Source: Butyricicoccus faecihominis
Lineage (GTDB): Bacteria; Bacillota; Clostridia; Oscillospirales; Butyricicoccaceae
NCBI RefSeq assembly: GCF_024462775.1
Contig: NZ_JANGCE010000031.1
Span: 1 to 41,815, forward strand
Direction of reading: 5' to 3'
Length of the DNA: 41,815 nucleotides
The first letter of the stretch is position 1. Each line of letters opens with the position of its first letter. The notes under the pieces were generated by a model that saw nothing but the letters and a program-made list of their open reading frames with translations, made no database searches and was not told the origin of the DNA. Position numbers and translations under genes: made by a program. Shown in pieces: positions 31,361 to 39,588 of the stretch.

Positions 31361-31609
31361 GTGAAATCCACGGGAATGGTTAGAAGAAGTGATGAGCTTG
31401 GGCGGATTGTGATACCGATGGAGCTGCGCCGTACATTGGATATAAAAATCAAGGACGCGCTGGAGATCTTTGTTGACGGGGAACTAATCGTTTTGCAGAA
31501 ATACGAACCGGCCTGTATTTTTTGTGACAATGCAAGGGATGTTATCCGGTTTAAAGGGAAAAACGTTTGCCCGGACTGCTTGAAAGAGATGACCAATGTT
31601 AATGCATAA
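31361..31609 (+). CDS. AbrB/SpoVT-type transition-state regulator with zinc ribbon
   Basis: An 82-residue regulator. Residues 1-48 are the AbrB swapped-hairpin DNA-binding domain (STGMVRRSDELGRIVIPMELRRTLDIKIKDALEIFVDGELIVLQKY). Residues 50-72 carry CIFC and CPDC pairs (ACIFCDNARDVIRFKGKNVCPDCL), a small zinc ribbon typical of Clostridial AbrB proteins. Such regulators control growth-phase and sporulation genes by binding flexible AT-rich DNA. GTG 31361 has AGAGGTGAT just ahead; upstream in-frame starts fall before the promoter. A strong terminator follows three bases after its stop. Confidence 0.93.
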   Translation: MKSTGMVRRSDELGRIVIPMELRRTLDIKIKDALEIFVDGELIVLQKYEPACIFCDNARDVIRFKGKNVCPDCLKEMTNVNA

Positions 31610-31612
31610 ACC

Positions 31613-31648
31613 AAATCCCCGGAGCGCCTGAAGGCGCTCCGGGGATTT
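31613..31648 (+). terminator. Terminator hairpin A, copy 1
   Basis: A perfect 16-base stem (AAATCCCCGGAGCGCC and its complement) with a TGAA loop, directly after the AbrB stop. The same stem recurs at 31912-31947. Confidence 0.88.
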
Positions 31649-31763
31649 CAGCGTGTCAAAGAACCCTTCGCGCCGCAGCGCGTATAAAATAGGATTTTGT
31701 TTTAAGAAACAAAATCCATAAAAACCGGGAGCATGTATCTCGGTTTGCTCTCATTTAATCGCC
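31649..31763. repeat. Structured intergenic repeat, copy 1 (115 bases)
   Basis: This block starts CAGCGTGTCAAAGAACCC and ends TTTAATCGCC. It matches 41702-41815 almost base for base. It folds into at least two hairpins: GGATTTTGTTT/AAACAAAATCC (31692-31717) and CCGGGA/TCTCGG (31725-31743). The first hairpin changes in both arms together between the copies. It abuts a terminator with no gap. It contains no plausible gene. Confidence 0.88.
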
Positions 31764-31911
31764 GCACGGCGGCGGTCAGTGGATAGAGGCCTACGGGCTA
31801 TACAAACCGACTTCAAGTGTGCCTAAAAGGCGCGCGCAGAAGCCGGAATCTCGATCGAAATGGGGCTTTGTTTCGATCGACAGACTGTCAAAAATAGTTT
31901 TTGACAGTCTG
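31764..31911. repeat. Hairpin-rich spacer between the repeat and the second terminator copy
   Basis: No gene is seen. Two perfect inverted repeats stand back to back: TCGATCGAAA/TTTCGATCGA (31851-31880) and CAGACTGTCAAAAA/TTTTTGACAGTCTG (31881-31911, three-base loop). The second joins directly to terminator copy 2. The stretch may be the continuation of the dispersed repeat, whose second copy is cut by the window edge. Confidence 0.7.
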
Positions 31912-31947
31912 AAATCCCCGGAGCGCCTGTAGGCGCTCCGGGGATTT
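31912..31947. terminator. Terminator hairpin A, copy 2
   Basis: The same 16-base arms as 31613-31648, with a TGTA loop. It lies 70 bases beyond the minus-strand MFS stop, so it could end that message as well. Confidence 0.85.
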
Positions 31948-32017
31948 GTCAAAGAGGGAAAAAAGGGTGAATCGGGCCGTTCGCGATCAGTTTTGGCGAC
32001 GCACTGAGTGGGATGCG

Positions 32018-33310
32018 TCAGCCTTGCGCGGTTTCGGCCTGTGCACGGTGCTTTAGGATGCGGCGGCCCAACAGGGTCGTCATGAAAATGCCCAAAAGAG
32101 ACAGGCAGACCAGCAGGGCGAAAATGATCATATACGCCGTGGTGGGGTCGAAATGATCGATGATGGCGCCGAATACGGTATAGCCCCAAAGCTGCGGAGA
32201 ATAGCCGATAAAGGAGGCGACCGACATGGCGGCAGCGCCCATTTCCGCGGGAACGTTGGACTCGCCGATGGGCGCGAAGTACACGCCGCGTACCAAATAG
32301 CAGAACACGGAAATGATCATCAACACGATCATCGCCGGAATGACGAGGGTGGAGGTCTTGGGAATCAGGAGAGAAACGGCCAGCATGGCCGCCAGAATGA
32401 TATAGCAGAAGCGCATCCAGTGCGCGCTGGTTTTAAACTTTTGATCCGCGAAAATGCCGGATACCGGGCCGGATATGAAGCGGACCACCGAGGTGTTGAC
32501 CAAGCCGAAGATGCCGACCATGGCTGCGGGCAACAGATAAACGGACTGCAAATAGGGAACGAAGTAGGTGCTGACCGCGGTGAAGGTCGCGTAAACGCAC
32601 GAGGCGGCGATGCCGGTCATCCATATCTCCGGCATTTTCAGCGCCTTGATCAGACCGGAGAAGGCGATCTTGGTTTTGCCTGCGCCCGTCTTTACTTGGA
32701 TCAAATTTTCTTCCGGCACGATGAACCAAACGAGAAGCGCGGATACCAGCGTGACCGCCGCGTTGAACACCATGGCGGCCTTGATGCCGAAGAACGTGCT
32801 GCCCAGAACCGTATAAAGGATGATGCAAACGCCGTTTTGCAGGAAATCCGCTAAGCCGCGGCCAAATTCCAGAAAGCCGAAGGCGGTCGCCTGTTTATCC
32901 TCTTTCGCGACCGCGCGCACGCTTTTGAGAACGGTTGCCCAGTAAAGCGGTTCGGTGAACAGACCGATGATGATGAAGCAAGGCAGCAGCAGCGCGAAAT
33001 TGGTGGTGGGCGTGAGCGCGATAAACAGGCCCACCGCGCCGACGATCAGCGTATCGACGGTCAGTACCTTGCGCGCCGAGAAACGATCCTGAATCCAGCC
33101 CAGCGGCACGTTGCCAAAGGTGGACATAGCGCCGATGATTCCCATCAAAACGCCGAACTGCGCGTGCGAAACGCCGAGCGCATCGACGTAGGGATTGTAT
33201 AGCACCTCGCGGATCGCGTTGAAGGAATAGATGATCTGGCTGTTTGCAACAATGATGATAAAGCGAATGAGTGTTTTCCGATCAAAGCCTAACCGGCTTA
33301 AAATGTTCAT
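32018..33310 (-). CDS. MFS transporter
   Basis: A 430-residue protein with about twelve hydrophobic helices. The loop between helices 2 and 3 reads GNVPLGWIQDRFSARKVL, the MFS motif A (GxxxDRxxxR/K). A central basic loop (KTGAGKTKIAFSGLIKALK) separates the two halves. The substrate is unknown. It follows the TIM-barrel epimerase gene by 27 bases with a GGGGGATG site, so transporter and enzyme probably handle the same sugar or polyol-like compound. Confidence 0.9.
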   Translation of the reverse strand: MNILSRLGFDRKTLIRFIIIVANSQIIYSFNAIREVLYNPYVDALGVSHAQFGVLMGIIGAMSTFGNVPLGWIQDRFSARKVLTVDTLIVGAVGLFIALTPTTNFALLLPCFIIIGLFTEPLYWATVLKSVRAVAKEDKQATAFGFLEFGRGLADFLQNGVCIILYTVLGSTFFGIKAAMVFNAAVTLVSALLVWFIVPEENLIQVKTGAGKTKIAFSGLIKALKMPEIWMTGIAASCVYATFTAVSTYFVPYLQSVYLLPAAMVGIFGLVNTSVVRFISGPVSGIFADQKFKTSAHWMRFCYIILAAMLAVSLLIPKTSTLVIPAMIVLMIISVFCYLVRGVYFAPIGESNVPAEMGAAAMSVASFIGYSPQLWGYTVFGAIIDHFDPTTAYMIIFALLVCLSLLGIFMTTLLGRRILKHRAQAETAQG

Positions 33311-33337
33311 AAAAAGGCATCCCCCTATATTGCCGCC

Positions 33338-34285
33338 TTACAGCGCGCCGCGGTAGTCTTCCACCAGTTTGCGCAGGCGCTCTCCCGTTTCTCGGGCGCG
33401 GGCCAGATACCCCGTATCCGTGGGATCGTTGCTGGAAACCTCTAAAACGATCGGATACTCATAAGGCGACTGCGCGACCAGCTTGGCAAAGCCGTCCCAG
33501 TCATACTTGCCCTCGAACGGCAGGCGGTGCTGGTCGCAGTGGGTCATTTTGATATCGTCCTCCCAGCAGTCCGGGGACTGAAGCCCGATGTTGTCCGAGG
33601 TGTGGATGAAGAACATGCGGTCCACATAGCGCTTGGGCAATTCCAAGCAGTCGGTCTTGCTCGTGACCAGAGCGTGGCCGGTATCGCAGCAGTAGCCGAG
33701 GAAATCGCTGTCATACCGGTCAAAGAGCAGATCGAATTGATAGATCTGGTGTTCGTTCGGCGTGCCGAGCAGGTTTTCCACGCACAGCCGCACGCCGCGC
33801 GTTTTGCAGTAAAATTCCAGCTCGTCAAAGGATTTGCAGACCTGCGCGTAGTAGCGGTCGCGGGAGGACGGGTCTTCTTCAAACGCGCGGTAGGGCAGCT
33901 GCATGTGCAAAACGATCTCGGACGTGTCCAGCAGATACGCCATGTCCACGCGGTTTTTGATCAGCTCAACGCCGGCAATGCGGTTAAACTCGTTTTCCGA
34001 GGTGTAGTCGCGGCGGTTTTCGCGCTCCCAACGGTATTTGTACTTGCCGAGCACATTGGTGCGGTGGTGGCCTTCGGTGGCGTGGATGCCCTTCATTTTC
34101 AGGTTGTATTTTTCCATCCAGCCGCGGATTTGCAGCATCTCCATTACGGAGTAAGTGTACTCGCCATCCCAGTTGTGGCACCAGTGCACGTGGGAAAAGC
34201 CCGCGTCCGCGATCGCCTTGAGGCAATCCTCGATCTCGTAGATGTTTTGGCTCTCTCCGAGCCAATCGGTGTTGAATGCTAACAT
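33338..34285 (-). CDS. Sugar phosphate isomerase/epimerase-type TIM-barrel protein
   Basis: A 315-residue AP-endonuclease-2/xylose-isomerase-like barrel. Signs are GFSHVHWCHNWDGEY near 29, KGIHATEG near 65, LCVENLLGTPN near 167 (metal Glu), GYCCDTGHAL near 197-206 (metal Asp/His), MFFIHTSDN near 223-231, and a final PIVLEVSSND (metal Glu). Metal ligands of the family look complete, so it is likely an active isomerase, epimerase or dehydratase for a sugar or inositol-type compound. GAAAGGATG precedes the ATG. It is first in an operon with the MFS gene. Confidence 0.85.
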   Translation of the reverse strand: MLAFNTDWLGESQNIYEIEDCLKAIADAGFSHVHWCHNWDGEYTYSVMEMLQIRGWMEKYNLKMKGIHATEGHHRTNVLGKYKYRWERENRRDYTSENEFNRIAGVELIKNRVDMAYLLDTSEIVLHMQLPYRAFEEDPSSRDRYYAQVCKSFDELEFYCKTRGVRLCVENLLGTPNEHQIYQFDLLFDRYDSDFLGYCCDTGHALVTSKTDCLELPKRYVDRMFFIHTSDNIGLQSPDCWEDDIKMTHCDQHRLPFEGKYDWDGFAKLVAQSPYEYPIVLEVSSNDPTDTGYLARARETGERLRKLVEDYRGAL

Positions 34286-34404
34286 TGCAGCGACATCCTT
34301 TCTTGATTACAGTGAAGTGTTTTTAACAGGGGCTTTGCTTGGATGTATTTAGCATACAGGCCGACGCGGCAATGCAAAATGGAAAAACTATAGAACAAAG
34401 GGGG

Positions 34405-34446
34405 AATAAAATAACCCCGCGGGCATACCCGCGGGGTTATTTTATT
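34405..34446. terminator. Strong terminator behind the solute-binding protein gene
   Basis: A perfect 19-base stem (AATAAAATAACCCCGCGGG and its complement) with a CATA loop. It overlaps the minus-strand stop at 34442-34444 and separates this gene from the epimerase-MFS operon. Confidence 0.93.
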
Positions 34447-35740
34447 GGGAAAAGTGGAAGGCGGCGGCTTGCGCCAGCGCTTCCGGGGTGTCGGCGGCGC
34501 GCTCGGCCGCTGACACATCCTCGAATAAATACGTCATTTTTGTGCGGATGTCGGCGGTGACCGGGAGGAAAATGGTATAATCCAGCATGTACATCGATCC
34601 GGTCAAAAACGCATTGTTATGAAATACCGCGTTCTCCGCGGCCGAAACAGAGGTCGGCAGGTGGTAGGTGGTCACACAATGGTTGACGGAGTTTTGACTA
34701 TCCGCAAACGCAATGGTGAGGATTTCTTCGATGTCCTTTTGGTGGCGGCTGCCGGAATCGATGACATATACCATGGGGTGGGAAATGGTGATGGGCCGCC
34801 CGCCTTGCCGTACGGCGGGGAACAGAATGGGCACGTACTGCTCGATTACATCGTCCGCCAGCGCGCCGCATTCGATCATCACGTCGTACAGTGAATAGCT
34901 GGCGCCGAAATACACCGCCGTATCGCCGCTGGCGAACGCCTGATTGACGGCGACCCATTCCCATTCGGTCAGATCGGGCGGCAGCAGTCCCTCCTGCGTC
35001 AGCGATTGATAAAAGCGGAGCATTTCCGCATAACGTTGTTCGTCAAAGGTGATGGAGCCGTCCGGCTTGCCCTCCAGCGCGCCATAGGCGCTGGCAAGCA
35101 TATAGAAAAATTGGCCGTTCGGCGGGCGGTGCAGCAGGCCGTACCGAAAGCCGCCCTGCGCTTTCGCGGCGCGGGCGATATCGATCAGCGCCTCCATGGT
35201 AAACTCGCCGCGCGCGGTGCGTTCGGGCAGGGCCGAGGCTTCCGCCGCCGTGTAGCCCGCGGCGCGCAGCGCGTCCTTGTGGATAAAAACCATCTGCACG
35301 TCCAGATCGATCGGCATGCCCCAATATTGCCCTTCGTATTCCACGCTGGACCAAACGGTGGGGAAGTACTCCTGCTGAAACAGCTCGCCGCGCAGCAGTT
35401 CGTCCATAGGGGCGATCACGCCGCCGTCCGCCAGCGCGCCGATGTATTCGTGACCGGTCGCAAACAGGTCGAGCCGTCCCTCCTCGTGCCGTTTTTCGCA
35501 AAGGGCCTGATACTCATCCCAGTCCGCGTCGCGGTATTTTTCTACTTGCAAGGCATAGGGACGGTCCGGGTGCCGCGCGTTAAAGGTCTGAACGGCTTGG
35601 TACAAATTCGTGTAGCGCGTATCCTCATAGCCCCAGTTTAAAATATTCAGCTCGGTGATCTGGGCCTGCCGCCTGGAACAGCCGCACAGCAACGTAAGGC
35701 AGGCCGCCAGCGCCAGCGCCGCCGCGTTTTTCGCTTTCAT
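34442..35740 (-). CDS. Extracellular solute-binding lipoprotein
   Basis: A 432-residue type 1 solute-binding protein. Residues 1-20 are a lipoprotein signal with box LCGC (Cys21 would carry the lipid). The mature part follows the sugar-binding pattern (ILNWGYED near 32, YGLLHRPPNGQFFYMLASAYGALEGKPDG near 200, VNQAFASGDTAVYFGASYSLYD near 255). GGGGGGTGG precedes ATG 35740. ABC permease genes normally follow such a gene, but here a strong terminator does. It is divergent from a YesM-type kinase, which suggests a sensing role or a permease encoded elsewhere. The ligand is unknown. Confidence 0.88.
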   Translation of the reverse strand: MKAKNAAALALAACLTLLCGCSRRQAQITELNILNWGYEDTRYTNLYQAVQTFNARHPDRPYALQVEKYRDADWDEYQALCEKRHEEGRLDLFATGHEYIGALADGGVIAPMDELLRGELFQQEYFPTVWSSVEYEGQYWGMPIDLDVQMVFIHKDALRAAGYTAAEASALPERTARGEFTMEALIDIARAAKAQGGFRYGLLHRPPNGQFFYMLASAYGALEGKPDGSITFDEQRYAEMLRFYQSLTQEGLLPPDLTEWEWVAVNQAFASGDTAVYFGASYSLYDVMIECGALADDVIEQYVPILFPAVRQGGRPITISHPMVYVIDSGSRHQKDIEEILTIAFADSQNSVNHCVTTYHLPTSVSAAENAVFHNNAFLTGSMYMLDYTIFLPVTADIRTKMTYLFEDVSAAERAADTPEALAQAAAFHFSQ

Positions 35741-35770
35741 CGGATGATCCACCCCCCATTAATTGCTTTT

Positions 35771-35799
35771 ATTGTACAGGATGAGCGCGGATTTTGCAA
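35771..35799 (-). promoter_or_regulatory. Promoter for the solute-binding protein gene
   Basis: On the minus strand: TTGCAA (35799-35794), a 17-base spacer and TACAAT (35776-35771), about 30 bases before the start. Confidence 0.75.
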
Positions 35800-35804
35800 A
35801 CTGC

Positions 35805-35833
35805 TTGAGCGCTTGGGCTGCGCATGCTATAAT
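35805..35833 (+). promoter_or_regulatory. Promoter for the YesM/YesN genes
   Basis: TTGAGC at 35805-35810, a 17-base spacer and TATAAT at 35828-35833. It is back to back with the minus-strand promoter only five bases away, so one regulator could control both. Confidence 0.75.
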
Positions 35834-35873
35834 AGCGGTAAACAATGCGTATGGGCGGAAGGGATATGAAGCT

Positions 35874-37499
35874 ATGCGGACACGGTCGATTCGCGGCTAT
35901 CTGATGCAGTCCCATCTGCGTATCTCGGCTATTTTGATCGCCGCTATTTTCGTGCTTTCCATTTCGGCCATGTTCCTTACCGTGCATTTACAAAGCGCGG
36001 GCCACGCGGCCGAAAATGCAGAGGTGCTGCGCCGGTCCGTCGAACGCTTTTGGGAAGCGTATGAACAGCAGGGCAAAACGCTAAACCGCAGCCAAAGCAT
36101 CCGCACCTATTTGGCCTATGCCGCGCAGGGCGGCATGGAGGATGCGGAAACCGCGCCGCCCGAGCTGCCCGGCGGCGTGGCGCTCTATGATCTTGGTCGG
36201 CAGATCTACCCCGAGACCCGCTATCCGGCCGCGCTGCCCGAAACTGCGCAGACGCGGCAAACCTTCGTGCATACCCTTTCAGAAACACAGATCGGTTACT
36301 TTACGCCGTTTTATAATTTTACAGGAAGCGAGGTGCTGGGCTACCTCTGCTTTCCTGTTCCGCTCGAAAGCCTGAGTCGTTCCGTGCGGCAGGCCATGCC
36401 CGAAACGGTGGGCTATCAGGTGTGCGACAGCGCGGGCCGGGTGCTGCTTGACGTGCAGCGGGGCTACCGCTATGTGCGTGAAGCGGCGCATGATACGCAG
36501 GGGACGGCCATGCCGTGCACCGCGTCGGTCGATATGGAAAGCGGCTACCAGTCGGTTCTGTTGTTGCTGCTGTGCCTGATCCCGATCAGCGTTTTTGTTT
36601 TCGCCGTCAGCGCGGTATTTTCCCGGCGCATCGCGGGGCGGCTGATCCAGCCGATCAACTCGCTCATCGCATCGATCAAGCGCAATGAGATGGGCGATCT
36701 GGGATATGTCAGCATTTATGAGTCCGAATTAGAGGAAATCGACCTATTGTCCCGTTCGTACCAGTCGCTCATGGCGCGCATCGGCGAATTGATGGATAAA
36801 AACCAAAAGGAAAATTTACTGCGCATCGAATCCGAACTCGATGTGCTGCAAGAAAAGATCAATCCGCACTTTTTGTTTAACACGCTGGAACTGATCAGCA
36901 GCCAAGCCATTTTGGAGGACGCCGATCAAACCGCCGTGCTGACGCAAAAGCTGGGCACGTTGTTTCGCTATAACCTGCGCGCGCCCGATGTCATACCGCT
37001 AAAGCGCGAGCTGCAATATGCCAAAGACTATCTGTACCTACAGAACGTGCGCTTTAACCACTTGATCCGCTGCGAATACCGGGTGGACGACCGGTTGCTC
37101 CGGCAGCCGGTGCCTAAGCTGACGCTGCAGCCGCTGCTGGAAAACTGCTTTCAGCATGGCTTCGCGGACAGTTCAAACCAACCGCATCAAATTGACCTGA
37201 CCATTTGCGCGCAGACGGAGCTGCTGCGCATATGGATCGACGACGACGGCGCGGGCATGCCCCCTGAACAGCTTGCGCAGCTGGAAGCCGCGCTGCGGCA
37301 GGACGCGGAGAATTTTGCGCATTTCATTCAGCGGCGAGAGCATATCGGCTTGCGCAATGTACACGCGAGGCTTTGCTTGCAATACCATATCGGCAAAGCG
37401 ATTTGGCTGTCGCGCAGCCCGCTCGGCGGCGTGCGGGTGGAGATATGCATCCCGCGCATGGAGGAGGAAAAAGGAGGGGATGGCCCGTGCTGCGTGTGA
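35874..37499 (+). CDS. YesM-family sensor histidine kinase
   Basis: A 541-residue kinase. It has a transmembrane helix at about 15-37, an outer sensor of about 185 residues, a second helix at about 222-246, a HAMP linker (IQPINSLIASIKRNEMGDL) and a His_kinase region with phospho-acceptor His332 in EKINPHFLFNTLELIS. The ATPase follows with LLENCFQHGF, DDDGAGMP and HIGLRNVHARL. YesM kinases respond to extracellular carbohydrates and phosphorylate an AraC-type response regulator, here the next gene, which overlaps by 13 bases. GGAAGGGA precedes the ATG. The divergent solute-binding protein may present the ligand. Confidence 0.93.
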   Translation: MRTRSIRGYLMQSHLRISAILIAAIFVLSISAMFLTVHLQSAGHAAENAEVLRRSVERFWEAYEQQGKTLNRSQSIRTYLAYAAQGGMEDAETAPPELPGGVALYDLGRQIYPETRYPAALPETAQTRQTFVHTLSETQIGYFTPFYNFTGSEVLGYLCFPVPLESLSRSVRQAMPETVGYQVCDSAGRVLLDVQRGYRYVREAAHDTQGTAMPCTASVDMESGYQSVLLLLLCLIPISVFVFAVSAVFSRRIAGRLIQPINSLIASIKRNEMGDLGYVSIYESELEEIDLLSRSYQSLMARIGELMDKNQKENLLRIESELDVLQEKINPHFLFNTLELISSQAILEDADQTAVLTQKLGTLFRYNLRAPDVIPLKRELQYAKDYLYLQNVRFNHLIRCEYRVDDRLLRQPVPKLTLQPLLENCFQHGFADSSNQPHQIDLTICAQTELLRIWIDDDGAGMPPEQLAQLEAALRQDAENFAHFIQRREHIGLRNVHARLCLQYHIGKAIWLSRSPLGGVRVEICIPRMEEEKGGDGPCCV

Positions 37500-39061
37500 T
37501 CGTGGTGGACGACAATGATTTGATACGTAAAAGCATTATCAAGCGCGTGGATTGGGAAGGGCTGGGCCTTGTCTGCGTCGGCGAAGCCGCGGACGGGCAC
37601 CGGGCTTATGAACTGATCGAGGAGCTGAAGCCCTCTATCGTCATTACCGATGTAAAAATGCCGATCGCGGATGGATTTTATACCATCGGGCGCTGTCACA
37701 ACAACTTTCCGGAAGTGCAGTTTATCATCATCAGCGGCTACGATGATTTTGTCTACGTCAAGCAGGCGATTCAGCTCAACGTGGTCAATTACATATTAAA
37801 GCCCATTGATTCGGACGAGCTGATCGAAACCCTGAAAAAAGCGCGCGATCAAGTATACCAATACCGAAGCGATCGGCAGGAACGGCAGCAAACACAGGTA
37901 TACCGCAGGCATTATCAGGAGCAGCGGGTCGCAAACCTGTTCCAAAGGTTTTTTACCTATAAAATTGATTATATGGACCTGCAAGAGCAGCTTGATCAGG
38001 CTGGCTATCCGCTGCGCAATCCCTGCTGCGCCTGTGTGTGCATCAATTTTTGCGCGCCCGGCGGAGACAGCGCGCACACCCTTACCACCGCCGCGACCGC
38101 GCAGCTTGAACAGGCGCTGGAAGCGCTATATCTTTTTAGTACCTGCAAGCTGCTGCATGTGTATAAAAATATCTATGCCGCGGTGTGTACCTACCGGGAG
38201 CGCGCCCCGCTTTCAGCGGCCGTGCGGGAAAAGACGTATCAGGCCATCGCGCAGGGGTTTCGGCTGGACGGGGAAACCAAGCTATGGCTTTCGTGGAGCG
38301 ATACGTTGGAATGCGCGCAGCTGACGCAGGCGTATCAGCAGTGCTTACAGCGGATGTTCAACCGCTTTACACAAACGGAGCAAACGGTGTTCGTCGGCCC
38401 GGCACAGGGCGGGGCGAGCGTTGCGGGAGCCCTGACGCCGTTGCTTGACCGGCTGGAAATCGTGCTCGATCTGCATTTGAAGGGCGAGGGAAAAGCTGCG
38501 ATCCGCCAAATCGTCGCACAAACCGCGCAGTCCCCGCGGCTGATCTTAGAGTATTTGCCGCGCGTTTTTCTCATGCTGGATGGAAAGGTGGACAACCGCT
38601 TATCGATTCAGGAATTTGATCCTTCGCTGCAAAAATACCATCTGCTTCGGTTTTATGATCTCCCCCAGATGGAAGAAACGCTATGCCGGCTTGTGGACAG
38701 CATTGTTTACCCGGCGGAAACGATCGATATCGGCGCTCAGGTGATCGCCTATATCGATAGATCTTTTACGCAGCAGCTGACGCTGCGCGAGCTGGGCGAT
38801 CTGTTCCATGTCAACCATATTTATCTGGGGCAGCTCGTCAAGAAAAAGACGGGGATGCTGTTTAACGCTTACCTAAGCAGGCTGCGGTTGGAGCGAGCCA
38901 AGGAACTGATCGAGGCCGATCCCTCCATTGTGCTCAAGGACCTCTCCTACTCGCTCGGCTTTGCGGATTCGCACTATTTCACCAAGGTGTTCAAGCAAAA
39001 CGTCGGTCTGACGCCGACCGAATACCGCGACCAAATGCTGCAAAACCATAGCCGTAAATAA
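37487..39061 (+). CDS. YesN-family response regulator (receiver plus AraC HTH)
   Basis: A 524-residue regulator. The receiver domain (1-120) has VVDDND near 6-11, phospho-acceptor Asp55 in VITDVKMPIADG, ISGYDDF near 85 and the Lys of NYILKPIDS. A middle region of about 270 residues has no motif I know. The C-terminal AraC HTH pair covers about 425-520 (LTLRELGDLFHVNHIYLGQLVKKKTG, KDLSYSLGFADSHYFTKVFKQNVGLTPTEYR). The best start is GTG 37487 with AAAGGAGGGG ahead, overlapping the kinase gene. It probably activates the divergent solute-binding gene and possibly the epimerase-MFS pair. Confidence 0.92.
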   Translation: MLRVIVVDDNDLIRKSIIKRVDWEGLGLVCVGEAADGHRAYELIEELKPSIVITDVKMPIADGFYTIGRCHNNFPEVQFIIISGYDDFVYVKQAIQLNVVNYILKPIDSDELIETLKKARDQVYQYRSDRQERQQTQVYRRHYQEQRVANLFQRFFTYKIDYMDLQEQLDQAGYPLRNPCCACVCINFCAPGGDSAHTLTTAATAQLEQALEALYLFSTCKLLHVYKNIYAAVCTYRERAPLSAAVREKTYQAIAQGFRLDGETKLWLSWSDTLECAQLTQAYQQCLQRMFNRFTQTEQTVFVGPAQGGASVAGALTPLLDRLEIVLDLHLKGEGKAAIRQIVAQTAQSPRLILEYLPRVFLMLDGKVDNRLSIQEFDPSLQKYHLLRFYDLPQMEETLCRLVDSIVYPAETIDIGAQVIAYIDRSFTQQLTLRELGDLFHVNHIYLGQLVKKKTGMLFNAYLSRLRLERAKELIEADPSIVLKDLSYSLGFADSHYFTKVFKQNVGLTPTEYRDQMLQNHSRK

Positions 39062-39096
39062 GGGCCTAGCAAGCGGCCGGAGAAAGTAGGGAGCGT

Positions 39097-39480
39097 ATGA
39101 TGGAAAAGATAACCGTGGCAAGCGAAATGGAGATCACGCTAAAGGTGATCGGCGGCAAGTGGAAGCCGCTGATCTTACACTTATTGCAGCACGAGGGCGC
39201 GAAGCGGTATAATGAGATCTTGCGTTTTTTGCGGGAAGCGCCAAAGAAAACTTTAACCGCCCAACTGCGCGAGTTGGAACAGGACGGCATCATCGAACGT
39301 ACCATCATTCCGACCGTTCCAGTTGGGGTGGAATACGCGGTGACCAAGCATGGAGAAACGCTGTACCCCATTCTGGACGCCATGTGCGATTGGGGCTATG
39401 AAAATGTGGGAGACCGCTACCGGCTTACACACGCTACCTGCGCCGGGGATGAAAAGGGAAAAAGCGATAAGGGCACATAA
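39097..39480 (+). CDS. HxlR-family transcriptional regulator
   Basis: A 127-residue winged-helix regulator with the HxlR pattern: EITLKVIGGKWKPLILHLLQHEGAKRYNEILRFLREAPKKTLTAQLRELEQDGIIERTIIPTVPVGVEYAVTKHGETLYPILDAMCDWG. Two adjacent in-frame ATGs (39097 and 39100) are both possible starts; GTAGGGA lies ahead. Members often respond to reactive aldehydes or disulfide stress. The alcohol dehydrogenase and aldo/keto reductase that follow fit an aldehyde-responsive operon. Cys residues near 94 and 114 might be sensors, which is speculative. Confidence 0.92.
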   Translation: MMEKITVASEMEITLKVIGGKWKPLILHLLQHEGAKRYNEILRFLREAPKKTLTAQLRELEQDGIIERTIIPTVPVGVEYAVTKHGETLYPILDAMCDWGYENVGDRYRLTHATCAGDEKGKSDKGT

Positions 39481-39505
39481 AAGTGCGCTGGGGAATAAAA
39501 AGTGC
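39477..39505. promoter_or_regulatory. Direct repeat upstream of the alcohol dehydrogenase promoter
   Basis: ATAAAAGTGC (39477-39486) and ATAAAAAGTGC (39495-39505) stand in tandem about two helical turns apart, just before the -35 box. It is a candidate HxlR site. Confidence 0.35.
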
Positions 39506-39509
39506 CTTC

Positions 39510-39538
39510 TTGTGTTATTTCTCATACGGAGCTATACT
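39510..39538 (+). promoter_or_regulatory. Promoter for the alcohol dehydrogenase gene
   Basis: TTGTGT at 39510-39515, a 17-base spacer and TATACT at 39533-39538. Confidence 0.75.
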
Positions 39539-39588
39539 GTGATCGTAGCAAGGAAAGTTGCGAATGAGACAAGAGGAAGGTGTCGTTT

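Noticed and set aside
31649-31763. CRISPR array or riboswitch as an explanation of the repeat
   Set aside because: Only two distant copies, no spacers at regular intervals, no cas genes; it follows terminators instead of preceding genes, so a riboswitch is unlikely.
34279-34518. A 79-residue minus-strand frame between the epimerase and solute-binding genes
   Set aside because: It runs through a perfect 19-base terminator stem and the end of the neighbouring gene.
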